A stretch of DNA of 64,000 bases, from NCBI RefSeq assembly GCF_900142755.1, contig NZ_FRCA01000003.1, positions 395,496-459,495 on the forward strand. The letters are read 5' to 3'. The position numbers were made by a program, and so were the translations under genes. A model generated the notes under the pieces. It saw nothing but the letters and a program-made list of their open reading frames with translations. It had not been told where the DNA came from and did not search any database. Of the stretch, positions 63,601 through 64,000 are shown in pieces (within the stretch, counting starts at the first letter, position 1; each line of letters starts with the position of its first letter). This stretch comes from Halomonas cupida (lineage in GTDB: Bacteria; Pseudomonadota; Gammaproteobacteria; Pseudomonadales; Halomonadaceae).

Positions 63601-63780
63601 TACGAGCTACGAGCTACGAGCTACGAGCTACGAGCTACGAGCTACGAGCAGCTCGAGCTATAAGCTGTAAGTTTTAAGCTGTAAGTGGCTTCAGCCGCGA
63701 GCTTCGAGCTACGAGCACGCTACGCTCGAGCAGGTAAACCCAGCCACGAGCTTCGAGCTACGAGCACGCTACGCTCGAGC
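63601..63780 (+). repeat. AGCTACG heptamer array and 34-bp direct repeat
   Basis: Six full AGCTACG copies (63605-63646, plus a partial first unit) continue into degenerate units (AGCTATAAGCTGTAAGTTTT) and then two identical 34-bp copies (63698-63731 and 63747-63780) built from GAGCTTCGAGCTACGAGC and CACGCTACGCTCGAGC. There is no coding gene. The heptamer is the same as at 18855-18913. Confidence 0.9.
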
Positions 63781-63781
63781 T

Positions 63782-63844
63782 GAACCCCGAACCCCGAACC
63801 CCGAACCCCGAACCCCGAACCCCGAACCCCGAACCCCGAACCCC
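63782..63844 (+). repeat. GAACCCC heptamer tandem array (9 copies)
   Basis: Nine perfect copies of GAACCCC fill 63 bases with strong strand asymmetry (no G except the first base of each unit). It follows the AGCTACG-derived block directly. Inverted AGCTACG-type units (CTCGTAGCTCGTAGCTCG) follow at about 63888-63908. Confidence 0.95.
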
Positions 63845-63930
63845 GAAGAAAGGCACGTAACTGACAGGTTGGCACTGGACAGCTCGCTACTCGTAGCTCG
63901 TAGCTCGGTGCTTACGGCTTACTGGTGCTA

Positions 63931-64000
63931 TGCCCCCGATTTTGTGGACACCTCACTTTCCATCATGAGGTGAGGTGTCATGCTTCTACGTACACGTCGG
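63931..64000 (+). mobile_element. Possible left end of an insertion sequence (cut by window end)
   Basis: TGCCCCCGATTTTGTGGACA has the look of an IS3-family terminal sequence. A 9-bp perfect hairpin (ACACCTCAC 63948-63956 / GTGAGGTGT 63970-63978) follows. An ATG at 63980 with GAGGTG upstream opens a frame (MLLRTRR) resembling the basic start of IS3-family OrfA proteins. Only 70 bases are visible, so this is tentative. Confidence 0.3.

Noticed and set aside
63601..63844. CRISPR array
   Set aside because: Units are contiguous heptamers without unique spacers of constant length, and no cas genes are nearby.

Overview
The window looks like chromosome of a Halomonas-like (Halomonadaceae) gammaproteobacterium. 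This rests on the GC-rich coding style, the housekeeping blocks ypjD/ffh-rpsP-rimM-trmD-rplS and xerD-dsbC-hom-thrC-recJ (an order shared with Pseudomonas relatives), and intergenic heptamer arrays. The genus is an inference. No rRNA, tRNA or CRISPR was seen.

Bases 1-21 kb are core genome: the end of sbcB, an M16 zinc protease coupled to a SRAP-family protein that has lost its catalytic residues, a TetR/PlsC pair, a CorC/HlyC-type membrane protein, YpjD, Ffh, the S16-RimM-TrmD-L19 operon, XerD, DsbC, homoserine dehydrogenase, threonine synthase, a GST and RecJ. Bases 21-29 kb hold a GlsB-like stress protein, a VOC protein, a MerR regulator-CopA-microprotein operon joined by ATGA overlaps behind a MerR-type promoter, a FadL porin with a PsrA-like operator upstream, and a TonB-dependent receptor. 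Bases 29-35 kb hold a TRAP transporter (P, Q, M), a PobR-like AraC regulator and PobA (4-hydroxybenzoate hydroxylase), probably one uptake and catabolic unit, followed by a K+ channel. Bases 35.6-38 kb hold a SulP anion transporter and a beta-carbonic anhydrase, probably a bicarbonate uptake pair.

The main discovery is at 38.3-62.7 kb, a complete-looking non-flagellar type III secretion system (T3SS) almost entirely on the minus strand. The order SctI-J-K-L-N-O-Q-R-S-T-U matches the rhizobial nolB-rhcJ-nolU-nolV-rhcN-y4yJ-rhcQRSTU order. The secretin is split: a separate N0/N1 protein (RhcC1-like) and a CpaC-like channel protein (RhcC2-like). Beside them lie a CpaD-like lipoprotein and a TadD-like TPR lipoprotein, so the outer-membrane portal looks borrowed from a Tad pilus. 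SctU has GGTS in place of the conserved NPTH autocleavage motif. SctQ has a well-placed internal start for a short SctQ-C product. Two 63-residue proteins are candidate needle/pilus subunits, one followed by a strong hairpin suited to differential expression. Upstream of the cluster is one 7.4-kb gene for a ~2454-residue protein with an N-terminal repeat region, long charged helices, hydrophobic patches and a C-terminal LysM-like domain, a candidate giant substrate or translocator. No dedicated regulator, gatekeeper or classical translocators are visible in the window.

The right edge (63.5-64 kb) is made of AGCTACG and GAACCCC heptamer arrays, then what may be the left end of an insertion sequence. 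A 175-bp multi-hairpin repeat occurs twice (6.9 and 35.5 kb, opposite orientations), each time between convergent genes.
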